A stretch of 64,000 nucleotides of DNA from Tigriopus japonicus (GCA_010645155.1 CM021316.1:5476954-5540953); one strand, 5' to 3'; numbered from the stretch's first letter, positions 47,401 to 61,881 are shown. Notes: generated by a model not told the origin, from the letters alone. Numbers and translations: made by a program.

Positions 47401-49416
47401 TGCTTCGTTTTAGAACAAGTCACTTACCGACAATTTCTCTAAACATTCTTCAAGGCATTCCTGATAACAAGAGATTAAAATGTAGCAAAGAACACAAGGT
47501 TATTAGGTTGTACGTATTGTAGTAGTTTTAAGAGAATATCGTTCGAATTCTCAAGGGTCGCGATAAAAAACTCAGTGGTCTAGAGGGCATAGGGATACGT
47601 CAACTTTCTTTTTACAAGAAAAAATACATTTAGTCAGTGCTTGAGGTGGTTATTGATTTTTCAGCCTCATGGGGAGAAGGTGCAAATAGGCAAAATTGAG
47701 CCTACTGTACATTTACTAAGAGTGCGATAAAATTCATCAATGAGCGGACAAGATATGGAGCAAATGTGTTTAAGTGAGCAATAAATCAATAAGTTGATAT
47801 GTTGGAACCTGAAGCCCTACTCCCCTTTGAAGGAATAAATAATGAAGAAATGAACCCAATTGAGCAATTATTCAAACATAAATCAAAAGTCTTTCTTTTG
47901 TAAGGAAAGCGGTGGTTAAAGGGGAAGCACTTTGTTCAAATATTTGAGGGATCTAACGCAAACAAGAAGCTTCATCTTCACACTCAAAAGGGCTCTTCTG
48001 ACAAGTATTGCATAAATTCCCATTTTTACAGAGGTGGCAAAAAGAATTCCGACTGGTCCGACAGGTTTCTTATGAATGTAGATGAAAAGATTGGAAGTAC
48101 TGGACAATTCCCAATAGTTTGTGGACAACCAACAAAACAATTCGCAAACACGCCATTCATTCATTAACACCCCTCCTTTTTTGACAATCTCTCAAAAAAC
48201 AATTGAATGCTAATAAATTGCTTTTTAAATTTTATGATCAGAATCAATGCTACAAAAGGATTAACGATCATCTCCCAGAGCCAAAGTCAGTCAACGGATT
48301 CATTTTCAAAGTTTTTTTCGTTTTCAGGAGAGAACTGTCTCACCTCATCCCCCTCATAATTGGAGTGATTGCACGTCAATTCTGTCACCAAATGGTTCAT
48401 CTTCTAGCCATACATTTTGAGTCGGGAAAAGGGCTCTTGTTCCATGAGTCATGCAAATCCTAGGTTTCTTTCTCTCTTAAATCACGAACGAGCGAGGGAA
48501 TCTCTCAAAGAACAAAGACGCATTGGTCTGGGACATTTAGCCAAGCTTACCTTGAATCTTTCGACATCTTCCATTTTCGCGTGTTTGCCAGTTAAAACGC
48601 AGGTTTGGAAGAACGAAGGTGCCACGGATACTCCCAAAGCTTCAGCTGTCATCCCGGTTTGCGCTTGCTTGGAATTGGTATGAATCACGCGAAATGTTCC
48701 AAATAAAAGCACGAGGAGATGTTGAGAGTAGATGGGGAGCGAGAGAAACACCCTGAAACACAATCAAAGATAGAAACGTCATTGTCATGTTCAAGTGAAA
48801 CTTGGCTGGATGAGAGTGTCTTTTTTTAACCTTTGCACTTGGGCCAATTTCTCCTCTTGACTCTCCAATTTGACGATTTTGAACAGTTCAGCCTCATTTT
48901 CGGGGCCAAAGATTCCACCAGGGATCTTTCGAAGGAACTTCTTAAGAACAGAGGCAATTGTGTTCACCGAGAAACTATGGATGTTGACGAGCCTGCCCTG
49001 TTGCAGGAAATGAATGAGTTTCCTCATGCTGCCTTGATGTCCGGGAGCTCTAAAGACATCCTTTTTGCGTGGTCCCTCCTTGTTTAATTTCAGGAGCATG
49101 ACCTTTAAAAAAAAGAAGCAATCACATGATGCTCAAACAACCAGTTCACATTGAGTTCAAACACAAGTGACCGTCTGTCATCGCGATCATTAAAGGGACA
49201 AACAATTGCTACTTAAAAGTGATCTGAACTCTTGAATGTGACATTTCGAGTTGATTCAATTGGAGAAAATCGTAGTCTACTTACCAATAGGGGTCCAGGA
49301 ATGTCCTTCTTGCACACTTGTTCCAATGGTACACCAAATTTGACCCTGCAAAGTTCATAACTGCGATGAGTTTCAAACCCACAGCAATCCAACATTATGG
49401 GAGCGGGTTTGGCCAT
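44486..49416 (-). CDS. RhoGAP54D-like Rho GTPase-activating protein
   Basis: Stimulates GTP hydrolysis by Rho-family GTPases. Six exons in minus order: 49416-49285, 49102-48831, 48752-48551, 46765-46220, 45520-45181 and 45108-44486, 704 residues, all in phase. The RhoGAP domain spans about residues 27-220: FGVPLEQVCKKDIPGPLL, then DVFRAPG with the arginine finger at Arg62, IASVLKKFLRKIPGGIF, GVSVAPSFFQ and KMEDVERFK. Next come FGRVDLYG-like and ENYEYYARLTGRILRVEDEF, a segment typical of the Drosophila RhoGAP54D group. The rest is Ser/Pro/Gly-rich and disordered, with a basic DKDKERRLVRRSSSKKK patch and poly-His. Introns here are long (up to 1.8 kb). Further 5' exons may exist (see 51276-51765). 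Confidence 0.85.
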
Positions 49417-51275
49417 GATGTAGATATCACAATAACAAATAGAACAAGTCCATTAAAAAGTCATATCTCCGTAACTCATTCATTCGAACTATTTGATCTT
49501 ATCAGTTCATAATCTTATCGAGTTCATTGAAGGGATCAGTGAAATATGCACGAATTTCCAAACATAGGCACAACAATCATGTTTCGTGTTGTTCTTATCC
49601 TCGTATTGCACAACAAGTGATGACCTCCGAGTCACACCACCATCACAACTCGAACAAATAGCACACGATTTCACATTCAACAGTCAAAGCATAGGTGGAT
49701 TTGGTCGGATAAGACTGAACACAGACCTGAAGAATATTGCACTGAACCAGACTTCTCCCACCGCTTGACTTGTTATCAATAGTAAAAATTTGTCATTTAG
49801 GCTTGTGTGTGCCTTCTAGTCGGTGGAAGTGGGAGCTGAAGCGATTGTGAACTTTAATCACTCAAGCTTGATTTTGCGCCTATTCTCTCTCACTCATGCA
49901 GACACGCACACGTACTACATTCACACACTCCCGCCCTTCTTCCTCCCTCCCGCCCTTCCTCCCTCCCATCATCGTCCCCAGAAAACATCCAGACATCGCG
50001 TTGGTTGGCAGCAGGAAGCGCGGTGTCGATCATGGCGTTGTTGATGTTGTGCCGCTCTTGGACGTACGTACGTACGAATGTACCTACCATGTACTCCTAC
50101 CTCCATCCCTCTAAGTATCTCATCGTACTGCCTGACATGCATGTGCCCATGGATCCTCCACCAATGGAAGAACGGATCCCTACCAACATGAAGGGACCGT
50201 CCAAAACACACGCACTCACACTCACAGGTAGATTTTAATTCATAGGATCCCCGAAACAACACACATTGTTCAACTCTATTTGTAGCTAGAGTGAAGTGAC
50301 TCTGCTCTCTCATTGATCGGGACGTTTACGCATGGAAATGATACCTTAGAGACAGTAGTTTGGTTCTATCAGATATTCATAATAAAATATGATTCATTTT
50401 GCAGAAAGTTTACACGAAATGGCAATATCAAGAAGTACGAACCGATGTACAAAAGCCACGTGGACTCGGGCTGTCCAAAAATTAGTAGAGTGATTTTAGC
50501 TGAGCGAATTTTCGATCAAAGAGCCTTCCTTGTCTTTGGCCATATGTTGAACACAAGGAAGCTCTTGAGAGCATGCCAAACATACTGCAGTCATTGTATG
50601 AAGTGCCTGGGAGCCGATCATGAAGTGGAGCTAAGGGAGATTATTCTATCATTCAGAAACAATGTAACGGTTCTCTAGGTACCATCTTTGATTTTAGGTT
50701 AGTGCCTTCGGACACATAAGAAGAAGCTTTCTAGTTCATTTGAATCTAGGACAATTTTATCTGGGATGGGATCGTCTTCCATTTTATCTGAACAGGGCTA
50801 AGTGACAATTGAAAAATTAAATGACTCCATTTTGAAATCATCTAAGGGCCATTTGATTGAACATGGGGTCTCTTCCGACTCAAACGACGCTGTAGAACGA
50901 AGACGAATAACGACTCAAATTATTAAAGTGACACGAGATTCAACTAAATCCGAGATGAGCTTGCCAGTCAGTAGTCTGTGAATAAGCAGATCAATTGAAA
51001 ATTGAAACCTGCTTCGTAGGCATTGGTATCATCTATTATTACCAGCTTATTGCTGATATGGGATAGAATCTTCTTAATTCTTAAGAAGGGATTACAAAAA
51101 TAATTCGATGATCAAGCGATCCATTTGCCGCCATTCTCCCACGTCAATCATATTGTTCATCAACAACACTTTAAAAAGGTCTGTCACTCATTTGCATGTT
51201 TTACCGCACAGTAAATAGAAATCTTACAGGGGCGCTTCAGGCACGATTAAGAGCTAGAAAAAAATGGGGCTTACT

Positions 51276-51765
51276 TTTCGAGTCGACGATGATACGGGAT
51301 TCCCGGGTGGTTGGCCGAGAGCCTCGGCCCACATGCTGATACCACAGAAGCCATCCGTTCCCCCCAACTAGACATACTTCCAACGGCTCCGCCTTCGCCG
51401 TATACCGGGCATTGGCCACGACAAGTCGGTTCCGGGTAGGGGAATAATAACCAAGAGGACAAGGAACAATTCAGAGAGGATGATCGATTCAATGCACTCA
51501 AGGTCGACGAGCTTTCCACTGCGACCCCAAGTGAGGGCAGACGGCCGAGGAAACCGACCGACCGTCGCCGGCGGACCCGATCGGGAGAGCCCGGAACACC
51601 ACGCCCCTCCTCCGGACCCACGGGTGCCCTTGGTTGTGGTGGGTGGTGGGTGGTGGAATTGTGGCGCTGAGAGGTGCCCGTTGTGACGGAGGAGGTAGAA
51701 TCGGCGAAAGATAAACGCCCCTTGGACCTATGACAGAGGTCAAGCCTCGAGTCTTTCTCACTCAA
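51276..51765 (-). CDS. Candidate upstream exon (possibly RhoGAP 5' exon), uncertain
   Basis: A 160-codon minus-strand frame, Ser/Arg/Pro-rich (SKGRLSFADSTSSVTTGTS near the start), reaches a good donor, AAAA|GTAAGC, at about 51276. A second frame is also open over the last 150 bp. GC content is high. No domain is recognised and no ATG begins the long frame, so it could be 5' UTR. Confidence 0.2.
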
Positions 51766-54688
51766 AGGCAGTGAGGCATGTTAGACGGCTTCGGAGTCAT
51801 CATTGCCCCCGTCATAATGATCCACCCGAAGGTTATATGAATGCTGGAGGGGGCGTTTTGAACACACAAACACACACATAAATAAGCACGCACACCGGAT
51901 GGAGCTAGCTCGTTAGGCCTTAAGGGTGGGAGGACCTCACATTGAATGAACCGTGGACTTATTTTGCGAGGGTATTCCACACCACCGGACGGCTGCCATG
52001 GCTCGAGGTGACACTATGAGCATGGTTTGATCCACCGACATCCACTTTCATAGGGTTGGTCTGGCCAGGCTCAATTCGATTGCCGTTCTAACTCTAATTG
52101 TCGCTCTTTGGCCTCGATCAGTGAGGGTGAGGATGATGATGATGATGATGATAATAATGACGATTATGATCCCAAGTCCCTCTCGTTCTCGTTCCCTTGC
52201 TTCTTCGCCTCGGCACTATTGAACATGTAGTAATAGAGGAACGAACGAAGGAACGAAGGAACGGAACGGAATGAACGAACGAACGAATGAGCGACCTAGT
52301 GGTGTCGTGGTGTTGGGGTTCGTCTGGGTGGAGATGAGGATGAACAAGAGGAAAAGAAGACGAATCTCAACGATTGGAGAGGCTGGTCGGTTTCCACTCC
52401 GTCGACCGCTGCCGATGCTACTCCTTAACCAATTCCACACGGTCTCCAAAATGATGCAGTGGACGAGGTCGGGTAGTAAGCCAACTAGCTCCTCGAACTC
52501 GACGGAGCTGGGCGAATCAAGACCACTTTCCACGAGGGCAGCCACACAGGATCAGATGCCGCCGCCGTCCTCGCACGCCGAATGAAGCGACGGTGGCCTC
52601 GCTTTCTTTCCTTCCTTCTTTCGCTTTCAATCTCTTTTGACGCGTGGAGAAGGCCGCCCAATGAACCTACTTGGATCAGCCCCTCCTGGGCTCAAGCTAC
52701 GTGGTCTTGTTTGGTCTTCTACAAAGCAATGGCTAGGCCAAAGCCGAGCGAAACTCCTCCACGTCAACTCTATTGGCCTCACCCTTAGCTTGAACAACAG
52801 CGAGAACGAGGATCATCCATCGGCAATCGGGGACGCTCGTTGTTCATGGACCGCACCGACTACGAAGAATTCCACGACCTTGGCCAGATAAAAGAAGCGA
52901 GGGATCGAGAAAAGACCGCTCAGCCAACGAGCGGTTCCATCAAGTCAAGGCTAAAGCGTCGTGCACAAAATCACACAATCGGGTCAGCCTCAACCTCGAC
53001 TGAGGTTGGATGTTCACACACATACATTCAGAGGGAAGCAGTGGCTCGGCCTCACCCTCGTGGACGTGGCAAGGACCTAAAGCGTGAACCCGAAGCCCAG
53101 AAGCCAGCTGAAGGACGTGGAACAGCACCTCAAGGCAGTCAGTCTCTCAGGGAGTGAGCCAGTTGACAGACAGACAGAAGGGATGGGATGGGATGGCTCA
53201 AGACGCGGTCCAGAAGGGGTGAACGAACACACTAGCGCACGCACTACGCTCACCACTCGATGCTGAACAAAAAAAGAGAACAGCGAGGGAACGAAGGCCG
53301 CACTGCACGACACGGTACTTCTCTTTTCCTGCCTTCTTTCCTTCAGTGTTTCTCTGTGGCTCATTGCTTGACTGCTAAAGAAGAGCAACCACACACACAC
53401 ACTTCCGCCTTCATCAATGGATACGAAACCCGAACAGGCACACGGTGAGGAGAACTACTCAAAAGCGTTTGAATATTAAACATGAACAACAGCGATGAAC
53501 TTTTCGAGACAGAAAGAGACATTAAAAGCCATTCATTTGAACTTACCAGAATCTATCCATTTGAACTGAAAACGGGGGCAACTCGGAAAAAATACATGGC
53601 ATGTGGTCATGACAGTTCTTGCTCCTCAATGTGATGATTCAAGATTGTTCAAGTAAAAAAATGTCATTTTTAATCACTAACGTGTCTGTAAATCTGATTA
53701 TCCCAAGGGTTTAATTGCAAAGTAGTGTCAATTTAAAAGAGTGTAAGAATCGTGCAAAATGTCAACGCCGCTTGTGTTTAGAATCGAGGAGATTCGTCAA
53801 ATATCTTGGAGACACTGTCTCAAACTCATTTATGGTGCTTCACGAGCTCTCATTGATCAGGTATTCAAGTAAATAGGGAGGTCAAACTGGGCCGACGACT
53901 AGAAACTCGGCCACTTGCGGAAGTGTTCAAGCACCCATGCATGGTGTTCGTTCATTCGAGTTAAAGAGGTGTCATAATAGGAGAGAGGCTCTTCATTTTC
54001 AATTTCTTCATTTTCAATATTTTAACACTCACTCGTCTTACGACGAATTCAGCCAAGCGGCTTGTTCCCTACTGGAAATGTGCGCCCTGCATGCTGCCAC
54101 CGACGGCACGTTCGCGCCCATGACGCGCGCATGCTCTCAATAAAGACACACACACAGCCAGTCAGGATTAGCCATACCGGGAAATCGAGTAGGAAAGTCA
54201 TGGGGGAAAGAGGGGGAAATTTCTCTTTGACTCCAAATTTATCAATGAGATGAAAGCTCGAGGCCATGGAGAAGAGCGCGCGTAGTGCGCTCGTTTCATT
54301 GAGGGAAATGGCCTCAGTGGCTCTTCTGTGAGCTAGTCCACATCAATGAATGTCGTGGGAGAGTGTTGAGTGTATCCACACATAAGAAAATGAGAGAGGG
54401 GAGGGGGGAACATAGGAACAACCTTGGGTGAAACAACACCCAATCACTCACACACTCACTCCTACTATGTTGGGCTTGGATTCCGTGGCCTTGTTTTGCG
54501 CTAGCTCGAATCCATTCACTCGGTTGGGCTCTCAGAGAGAACTGAGGGCGAGAGAACTCGGTCAAAGAAAAGGGGAAGTGTCATAAACAATGTACACATG
54601 AATTTTCCCATGTTATCAGACAGACAAGGAGTCCTCAATAAAACTTGGGGCTAGCATAATGCACCATCCAGTTGCAAGCCGAGGTAGC

Positions 54689-54735
54689 TGAGGCGTATGT
54701 AGCTAACATTTATTTTTAGGTTCAAGACCCGCTGT
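54689..54735 (+). repeat. Possible tRNA-like SINE remnant
   Basis: An A-box-like TAGCTGAGGCG is followed about 30 bp later by a B-box-like GGTTCAAGACC. The order and spacing suit a tRNA-derived promoter, but no cloverleaf forms and the downstream limit is unclear. Weak. Confidence 0.25.
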
Positions 54736-55278
54736 TCATGAATGGAAAAGAAAGGCACTTAAAAATAGGGGTGGTGGTGCTGCGGGATAGGGTGTAATCT
54801 GACCTCGATTCGGGTAACCCTAAACTAAGAGGATAGTGGCAGCAACCTAATCATTCACTAAGTAAGGCCTAGGGGCCCCAAACGGGTACACTTCTCTAAT
54901 GGCAAGAGTCAGTTGGAATTAAAAGTTTTCAAGCCACGTTTGGCGTTTTAGATTAGACCTCTCTCTCCCTTGTCCACCATATCAACATCAGACACGACCT
55001 CGAAGGTTGTAAATTCTTGTTTGTTTGTGTGCACGTACGTACTATGTGCATGGTTGAAACTAGAAAGGTACTTGGCGAAGCTGACATTGAAGGCCAACTT
55101 TGGTTAGAAAGAAAGGCTCCCTTTCGACCAGTCCACCAACATTAATAAAAGAACGGGAGTTTTCTTGCTCGAGCCACCAACCAATTAATAGGATATATGG
55201 TTTGAAGGGACGGGATTGTATCATGAAAATAATTAATTAATAGCTGTTTGTACACGATGCCTCGCCTCCACAGGTCGA

Positions 55279-55284
55279 TTTATT
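55279..55284 (-). terminator. Poly(A) signal of NUP205
   Basis: TTTATT on + (AATAAA on -), 93 bp past the NUP205 stop codon. Confidence 0.6.
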
Positions 55285-55376
55285 TTTTCTAAATGAAGCC
55301 GTCCGAGATGTCATTCATATTCGAAATTCATGGCTAATCACTGGGATTACCGAGAATCCAAGGCAATTCACTCAGT

Positions 55377-58300
55377 TCAAGTGTGGAGGGAAGCCAGTCG
55401 CTTCAATCGTCGAATCATGATTTCCAAAAAGCTGGCCACGTCAGGACTGGATTTGCCGATGATGCTATTCACGTCTTCAATTTGGTAGAAAAGGGATTCA
55501 TTGAAGCACGTTCGGATCTCGTCTTTCAACTTTTGGAGCGAGGCTCGAGACATACTGGAGTGAGTAGAGAGCTCATTGCTCAAATCTCCGGGGGGATGGA
55601 AATCATCTGAAATGGAAATGGAGTTTGGACCAGTCAAGAACCATTCACTTCGGTCGATACCAATCATGAGTGTGTTCGTTACCTATTTGAACACGGTACG
55701 CTTTTTGATAAGGCGTGAGCGAGGAATCTGAATCGGCGTTAGCATAAAAGATAAAATGCTCTAAATGCGCCCAAATCAGTAATGTGGCTTTTTCAATCGA
55801 CCCCTGGGCCAATTTGATTTGATGCTCCTTCTCCGCTATGGACGAGTTAATGATGGAAGAGACCAATAACCGCCGCTCATTTGTAGACATCACCTTGTTG
55901 GTTGTGGCCAAATCCGAGGAGACAAACACATCCAACTCCTCGTTGGAAAGGTGCGAGATGGTGTTGGATTTCACGCGAAGATCCTCAACGACACTACTGG
56001 CATCATGCAAATGGGTAGACAAATGTTTCACCACGAGAATCACTTGCCCTAAGCTCGGAGGGCGTGTTGGAATATTCAGCTGAGTTTGTTCTGAAATAAC
56101 AAAATACGTTTGAATAAAACTAAACATAACAATATGCTGGTTGAAAAGATCTACAAGTACCTTCAAATTGACGAGCATCGTTGGCTTCCAAAAGTGAGGG
56201 CGTGAAAAGAATACGACAGTACTTGGACTGACTCAAGCTCTTGGAGACGAGGTTCTTGGCAAAGCCGAATATGTGAGAAGAAATTTCCAATACAAGTTTC
56301 GTTGCTTCATCTAATTGCTTTCCGTTGAAGTTCTTCTGCAGAATGGAAGTGAGACGTTCAGTGAGATCAAAATGCGGCATCAATCCCAACATGAGTCGCT
56401 GAATCAATGTAATGAAAGCGGGCAATCCCAAATCACCCGTGTCCTCGCCCATGAACTCGCTTTGGGCCACACATTGAGATATCAACCCTGTGAGTAATGA
56501 TAACTCTCGAAGATGAGCAATGGTCCACAAACCCCGACTTTTTAGAATGGTTCGCACAAGATCATCGTTGGCCGTGATGAAATGAAGAATTTGAGCCGTG
56601 ACCGAGCGATTATCCGAGCCCAAGCTAGCTAGTAATGCCTCACAAAGAGTAAGGACCGGGAACAGAATCTGATGATATCGACTGAAAGGTGAGGGGAAGA
56701 AGGCGTTGTCGTCAATTTCCATCACGGCCGGGGACACATCGGGTCTCGCAGAGAACACGTTCATCTCGGCTAAACGAAGCATGAGTCCGGATTCGAGCAA
56801 AAGTTCGGCTCCCGTCACGGTGGAAGCCAATCGAATGAGCATGGCCATCTTGGATTCGTAAGTGTAAAGAAGTCGGAGATCTCCGGGACTGGGATTTAAG
56901 AGGGAAAGAAGCTCGTCATCTTCCTTGGACAAGGATTCGATAATGTGCCGGAGGTAACCCTGATTGGACATGTAGAACGTCCAAGTGCCTCGCCCGTCCA
57001 GTTTGATGAGCTCATCCAAGACACTGACGGCGAGCATACGCCGAATATTGTGACCGCTGACCGTGTCTCTGCAAAGAATGTCGAGGAAGTTCTCACCAAA
57101 GTCGAGAATAATCTCGAGATTGGCCTTGCGAAACTTTTGATATGCCATGGACTCTGAGCTCTCATTGCTGGACACGTCGGCCTTGCCAATTCGAAGATAA
57201 TTTAACAACGCACCGTACAGATTGGATCGCACCTTTTGCGCCGATGCACCTATAAAAAGGTTACACATAGTTGTTCTCACTTTCTTCCTAATTTTAGCAA
57301 AAAAGGTAAAAAAAATGTAAAGAGACTACTTACTGGTCGAATTGATCCAGAGAATTAGTCCTTTAAGAATAACATAAAGGGCTGTTGAGTAAACCATTGA
57401 CGATTTGGAGGCAGTTTGGTGGGAAACGGTTCGATTCAGTTGGGTCGCATCGAGAATGGAGACAAAGTTGTCACCTCTTGCTCCGGCTCGATCTCGGCTT
57501 TCAGAAGGATCCGAATTTGAAGACGAGTATGTTTGTCTGAGAGAGGCGAGCAACAACAAAACAACACCAGACACTTGATTGGCCAATTCAGGGAGCGTGT
57601 CATCCACCAACACCTTATTCAGAAGGGTTTGAAGGACGTCTAAAAGTAACTGTTGCTTGGCACTGGATGAGAGAATGTCTCCGGGAACAGAACACAACAT
57701 GACCTCAGTGACTTGGCGCCAAGCGTCCAGTATGTTTTTCTTGGAAGATTCTCGCTCTTGAGCCGAATTCATATCCACCACATACAATAAGATACTGACA
57801 AAAACATGTCTTCATTAGTCAGTTATTTTAGAGTGGTTAGTTGAGATTAATTTACTGTAAATGTTTTACCTTTTGATTTCCTCTTGGATGATTTGCCTTT
57901 GGCTCAGAGCAGTGGCCCCTTGCAAATTGGCCAATTCCTCGGTGAGAATGCGATGCATTTTGGGCACATCAATCGATCGCTCTCCAGTGAAGGATGTTTT
58001 TTCACACATCTTAATCACATCTCGGACTTGACTGGTATCAAATATTTCCCAGTTGGGAGTGCTCATGGGAACTTCGACAAAATTAATGCCATTCAAAACT
58101 TGCAGCAAGCGGTGCTGTCGAGACGAAGCCTGAGGTCTGGTGGACGCCATAGTGGATACCGTGGTTCGAGATAATTGCGAGAATGTTGATTCTGGATCAC
58201 CCAAGTGGGAATCATCCCCAGTAGCTCGAGCATTTGGAGAGCTGGCATCCAATAGTAGATTGATAAGCAACGTCACTTGAGATCGGAGGCGAGATGAGCA

Positions 58301-61300
58301 CACTAATTTGAGTTCTATGGCCAATGTTTTCAATAACCATGCCATTCCTTTTATGATTTGAACCGACTCAACTTCTTCGGGCAGTGGTAAGACGGCCAAT
58401 TGACAACTCAAAAAATCCTCAGAGGACCTCAGATACCTCAGGGTGGGTTCGTAGGTTTGATTGTCAGAGCTAAGCATGTAGATGAGATGAAACGCCTTCT
58501 CACAGAGATGAGGACAGGTCACCAGATTCGGGGAGAAGGACTTATTTGAGGTGGGTCGAAGCAAAGCCAGAAGGGCATGGAATGGAGTCCGTATGGCTCC
58601 CATGATACCCGGAGGTTGAAGAGTCGACTTAGCGATGGACTTTTTGAGCTCAAATCCCAGCAGGAAGTGGCTCAACGATGCCCGGACGGGTAGAGATAAA
58701 CCATTGAGTAACAGCTCGACGATGGCAATTCGAGAGGCCGCAATGTACCGACCATTCTCTTGCAAGGTCTCTTCGTCATGAGATTCTACGGCGTTGAAGT
58801 CTTCGTTATCTAAGACATCGGTGAATCCTTTGATCACATTCTTGGCAATCTCTTCATTGTGATTCAAAGTTGATAGCAGACTCTCTTGAGCCGTCACTGA
58901 GCTCGACACGTGAGTTAAAACCTTGATGGCAAAGTAAGTTTGGGCCGGGAGCCACCATGAATAGGTGACAAATTTGGCTACATTCAGCATGTGGTCTGGT
59001 TTTCCCGATCTCGGGTTCACTCCAAGGAGTAGATGATCCAAAGGGGACAAAAGAATGGAGGTATTCGCTTCTCGAGCGCACTCCAAGAACGAGAATTGTT
59101 TGTCCATGGCGATTTCCAAGATCTCGAGGCAAGTCAGACAAGCTTGCTCTAATTCAACTTTCCCGTTGAACGGCATGAACATGTCAAAGTGGGCACAACC
59201 TTCGTCAAGTATGAATAGGAGAGTCCGCAAAGTCTGAGAGTTCTGCAAGAACTGAACCATGAGTTCGAATCCAGCATGACGAGTCACCGACTCCTGGTTT
59301 TGAGAGGTGGTCATCTTGAAATTGAAGTCAGTCACGGAGGGATCATAATGTTCCAAAAGAACCTTGAAGAACTTCAAGCAACCAGATGCCACTTTCCATT
59401 TCTCTTCCGGGATCTTGTAGGCTCTGGTGTTGAATTTGAGGAAAATCGCATCTCGCACAAATCGAAAATAGGGTTCGAGACCGGGAATTCTTGTGCCTGC
59501 GCCCAGGTTCTCGGGCATGGCATTATGAGCCAAGACATCCAACAAATGGAGGAAGGCTTGAGTCATAGGATATTCCTCATTTCTCGATTCCACCTCCTCC
59601 AACTCCGTGCCCAAACATTGACGGTTATTGGCCACATTCGGAATGGTGTTGATGATTTGCGAGCTCTCAATGTTTTCCCAAACCACTCTGGAAATGCTGG
59701 ATGATTTAGCAAAGGCCGCCAATGTGAGAATGATCTCGGCCTTTAATGGTGAAGGGACAGCACATCCCAAGAGACCAATAAGAACCAACAAAGGTTGCCA
59801 AGCTGAGTTTTCTGCCATGGCAATCCGGACGGCTTCACATTGTCGACTCACAGTGCCAACGAGCTTGAGAACGGTGATTAATCCATTAATTTCGGCGGGT
59901 GATATGCCTCGCGTCATCGGGCGTGATAACCGATAGACCACGTCCGAGGCTGCTCCGGAAAAGAACGGCATTTGCTCTTGCCTCAGATTTGAAAAATATT
60001 GTTGCATCGACGAGAAGAAGTGATCCCAAGACACCGTGTTCGCCCCTTGTTGCCCACCAGTCATACCATTCAATTTGAGCAAGTTGAAGCAATGCAATGC
60101 TGATTGCGGGTGATTTGAGAGACCCACTAACATCTTCACGTAAGGTGTGTACAATGTGGGCATCAGTAGGTCTCCAGCCAATCGGACAAATTTGTACAAG
60201 GAGACTTGTCGTTGGGGATATCTTTCCGTCATGCCTGAATTGTTGCCACCGTCTGTAGGACACCAGTAATCCAAAGCCAAGCCCAGATTCATGGGATCTT
60301 TTTCATACATTTTGGCAATGGTTTGCAAGATGTTCTCAAAATGCTGCCCCGCTTTCGGGATGTTATAATGAATGCCTTCTTGCTCATGCATCAAACAGTT
60401 TCTGGCTGCGTCGTCCGCTCGATTCCGGAGCTCTTTTACCTTCAAAGGCATTAACACGATGAAGTCCGTGATCAATTGATGCATTCGTCGATGGTAAAAC
60501 TCTTCTTTTAACATCAAGGGATTAGGTAGAATCACTTCGGGCAGAAGATGGAACAACCGGTTTTCCAGGGCAGCATCCATGATGGCCTCGTCGTCGTCGA
60601 TGATGGCGGTGGACAAATTCGGTACCGATCTTAAAGTGGATACGGTCATGGACCAAGCAAATTGAGCCAACGACTGGATCGCCGGATGAGACCACTTCCG
60701 ATTGGAGTTCGGACCCAACTCTCGATGGACAATGGGAATAAAGCTCTTGTCCTTCAGAATGGGAAGCCCCTTGATGGCGGTCTCACCATCATCCGTCTTA
60801 TTGAGCACACTCACATCTAAAGCGTATAGCAGGGCCATCAACAAGGTCAGATGCGTGTTATCGATCACACCACTAACTTCGGCATCGCCGATTTTCACTT
60901 TGCACAAATAATCGATGAGCCGCGTGGTGTCATTTTGACTGAGACCGCCTTGGGCCGCGAAACAAAAGATGCAATCGGCCAAACTTTGGTTGATGTCCAA
61001 GAACAGATCCTGAACCTGACGTCGATGTTTGGCGTTCCCCAACGCCATATTCTTCTGAAGTCGAACATTTTCCTTGCTCCAATTCAATGAATGTAACAAA
61101 CCTTAACAAAAGAAAGATTTTCAAGTCTTGCCGTTAGACAAAATTTCCTCTGACTTACTTAAAATCTTCTCCACAATGCCGCCTTCCAAGAGCTCATCGG
61201 TATACTCCATCACCAACTCTGAGATGTCATTGGTGAGCTCCAGGGTCCAGGTCACCCCTGATCGGCCTTGCACCAAGGTTCGCAACGACTGAACCAAGGC

Positions 61301-61881
61301 TTTTCGTCCATCAAAATACAAAAGTACGGCCACCAAACCCCGCGTTAATCCCGGATACTGATTGAGTTGTTCTTCGCCTGCACAAAAGAAACACGTTCTT
61401 ACCCATAACCTACAAGGATTCAAAGCATGAAAAAGAAGAAAAAAAACCTCACCCAAAAGCAATAGTTGCAGGGCTGAAATCTCGTTCAAGTCAAACATCT
61501 CGGCCAAAATGAGGGCTTCCTCGACAATTTGCGAAGGTATACTCTCGATTCGTCCGGAATTCGATCCCGGCGGCCAAGCGATCCCTTCACTTTGCGCTTT
61601 TCGTACCAATTCCGCATCCGCCGGATTGCGACTCTATCAAAATCAAAGATCATTCATTATAAATGCAGTCTTAAAGCACGACGACATTACATTATTTGTC
61701 TTCTTACCGGATTCTTGAGGAGAGCCGTGAAATGGGGCTTGTGTTGGCGTAGAGATCGCTCTAAATCGTGTCGCAATCCCGGCGATCGCCGCAGAATGGC
61801 CTCCTCGACCACGGAGGCCAAGGCCTTGTACGGGGTCCAAAGGCCATGGATATTGTGGTGAGCCTCGCTGGCGGGCCCCAT
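55377..61881 (-). CDS. NUP205: Nuclear pore complex protein Nup205
   Basis: Nup205 is a large alpha-solenoid of the inner ring of the nuclear pore; it binds Nup93 and Nup35. Eight exons in minus order: 61881-61708, 61633-61453, 61377-61159, 61101-57870, 57794-57334, 57249-56161, 56090-55683 and 55606-55377, giving 1997 residues against about 2012 in vertebrates. The fourth exon alone encodes over 1000 residues. Family marks are near the N-terminus: LWTPYKALASVVEEAILRR, then KPHFTALLKNP, EEALILAEMFDLNE, PGLTRGLVAVLLYFDGRKAL and GVTWTLELTNDISE. KHRRQVQDL and HLTLLMALLYALDVS follow. The rest is helical throughout, with no defect. It is head to head with BBS7. Confidence 0.96.

Larger units (their letters stand above)
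49417..55276. other. Long intergenic region upstream of the RhoGAP gene
   Basis: About 5.9 kb, GC-richer than most of the window between 51200 and 53300. It holds simple repeats: (GAT)n at 52132-52155 and GAAC/GAAG units at 52237-52287. It also has a possible upstream exon at 51276-51765 (-), a possible tRNA-like repeat near 54690, and no recognised gene. An open frame at 50313-50678 (+) has no known family. Confidence 0.4.
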
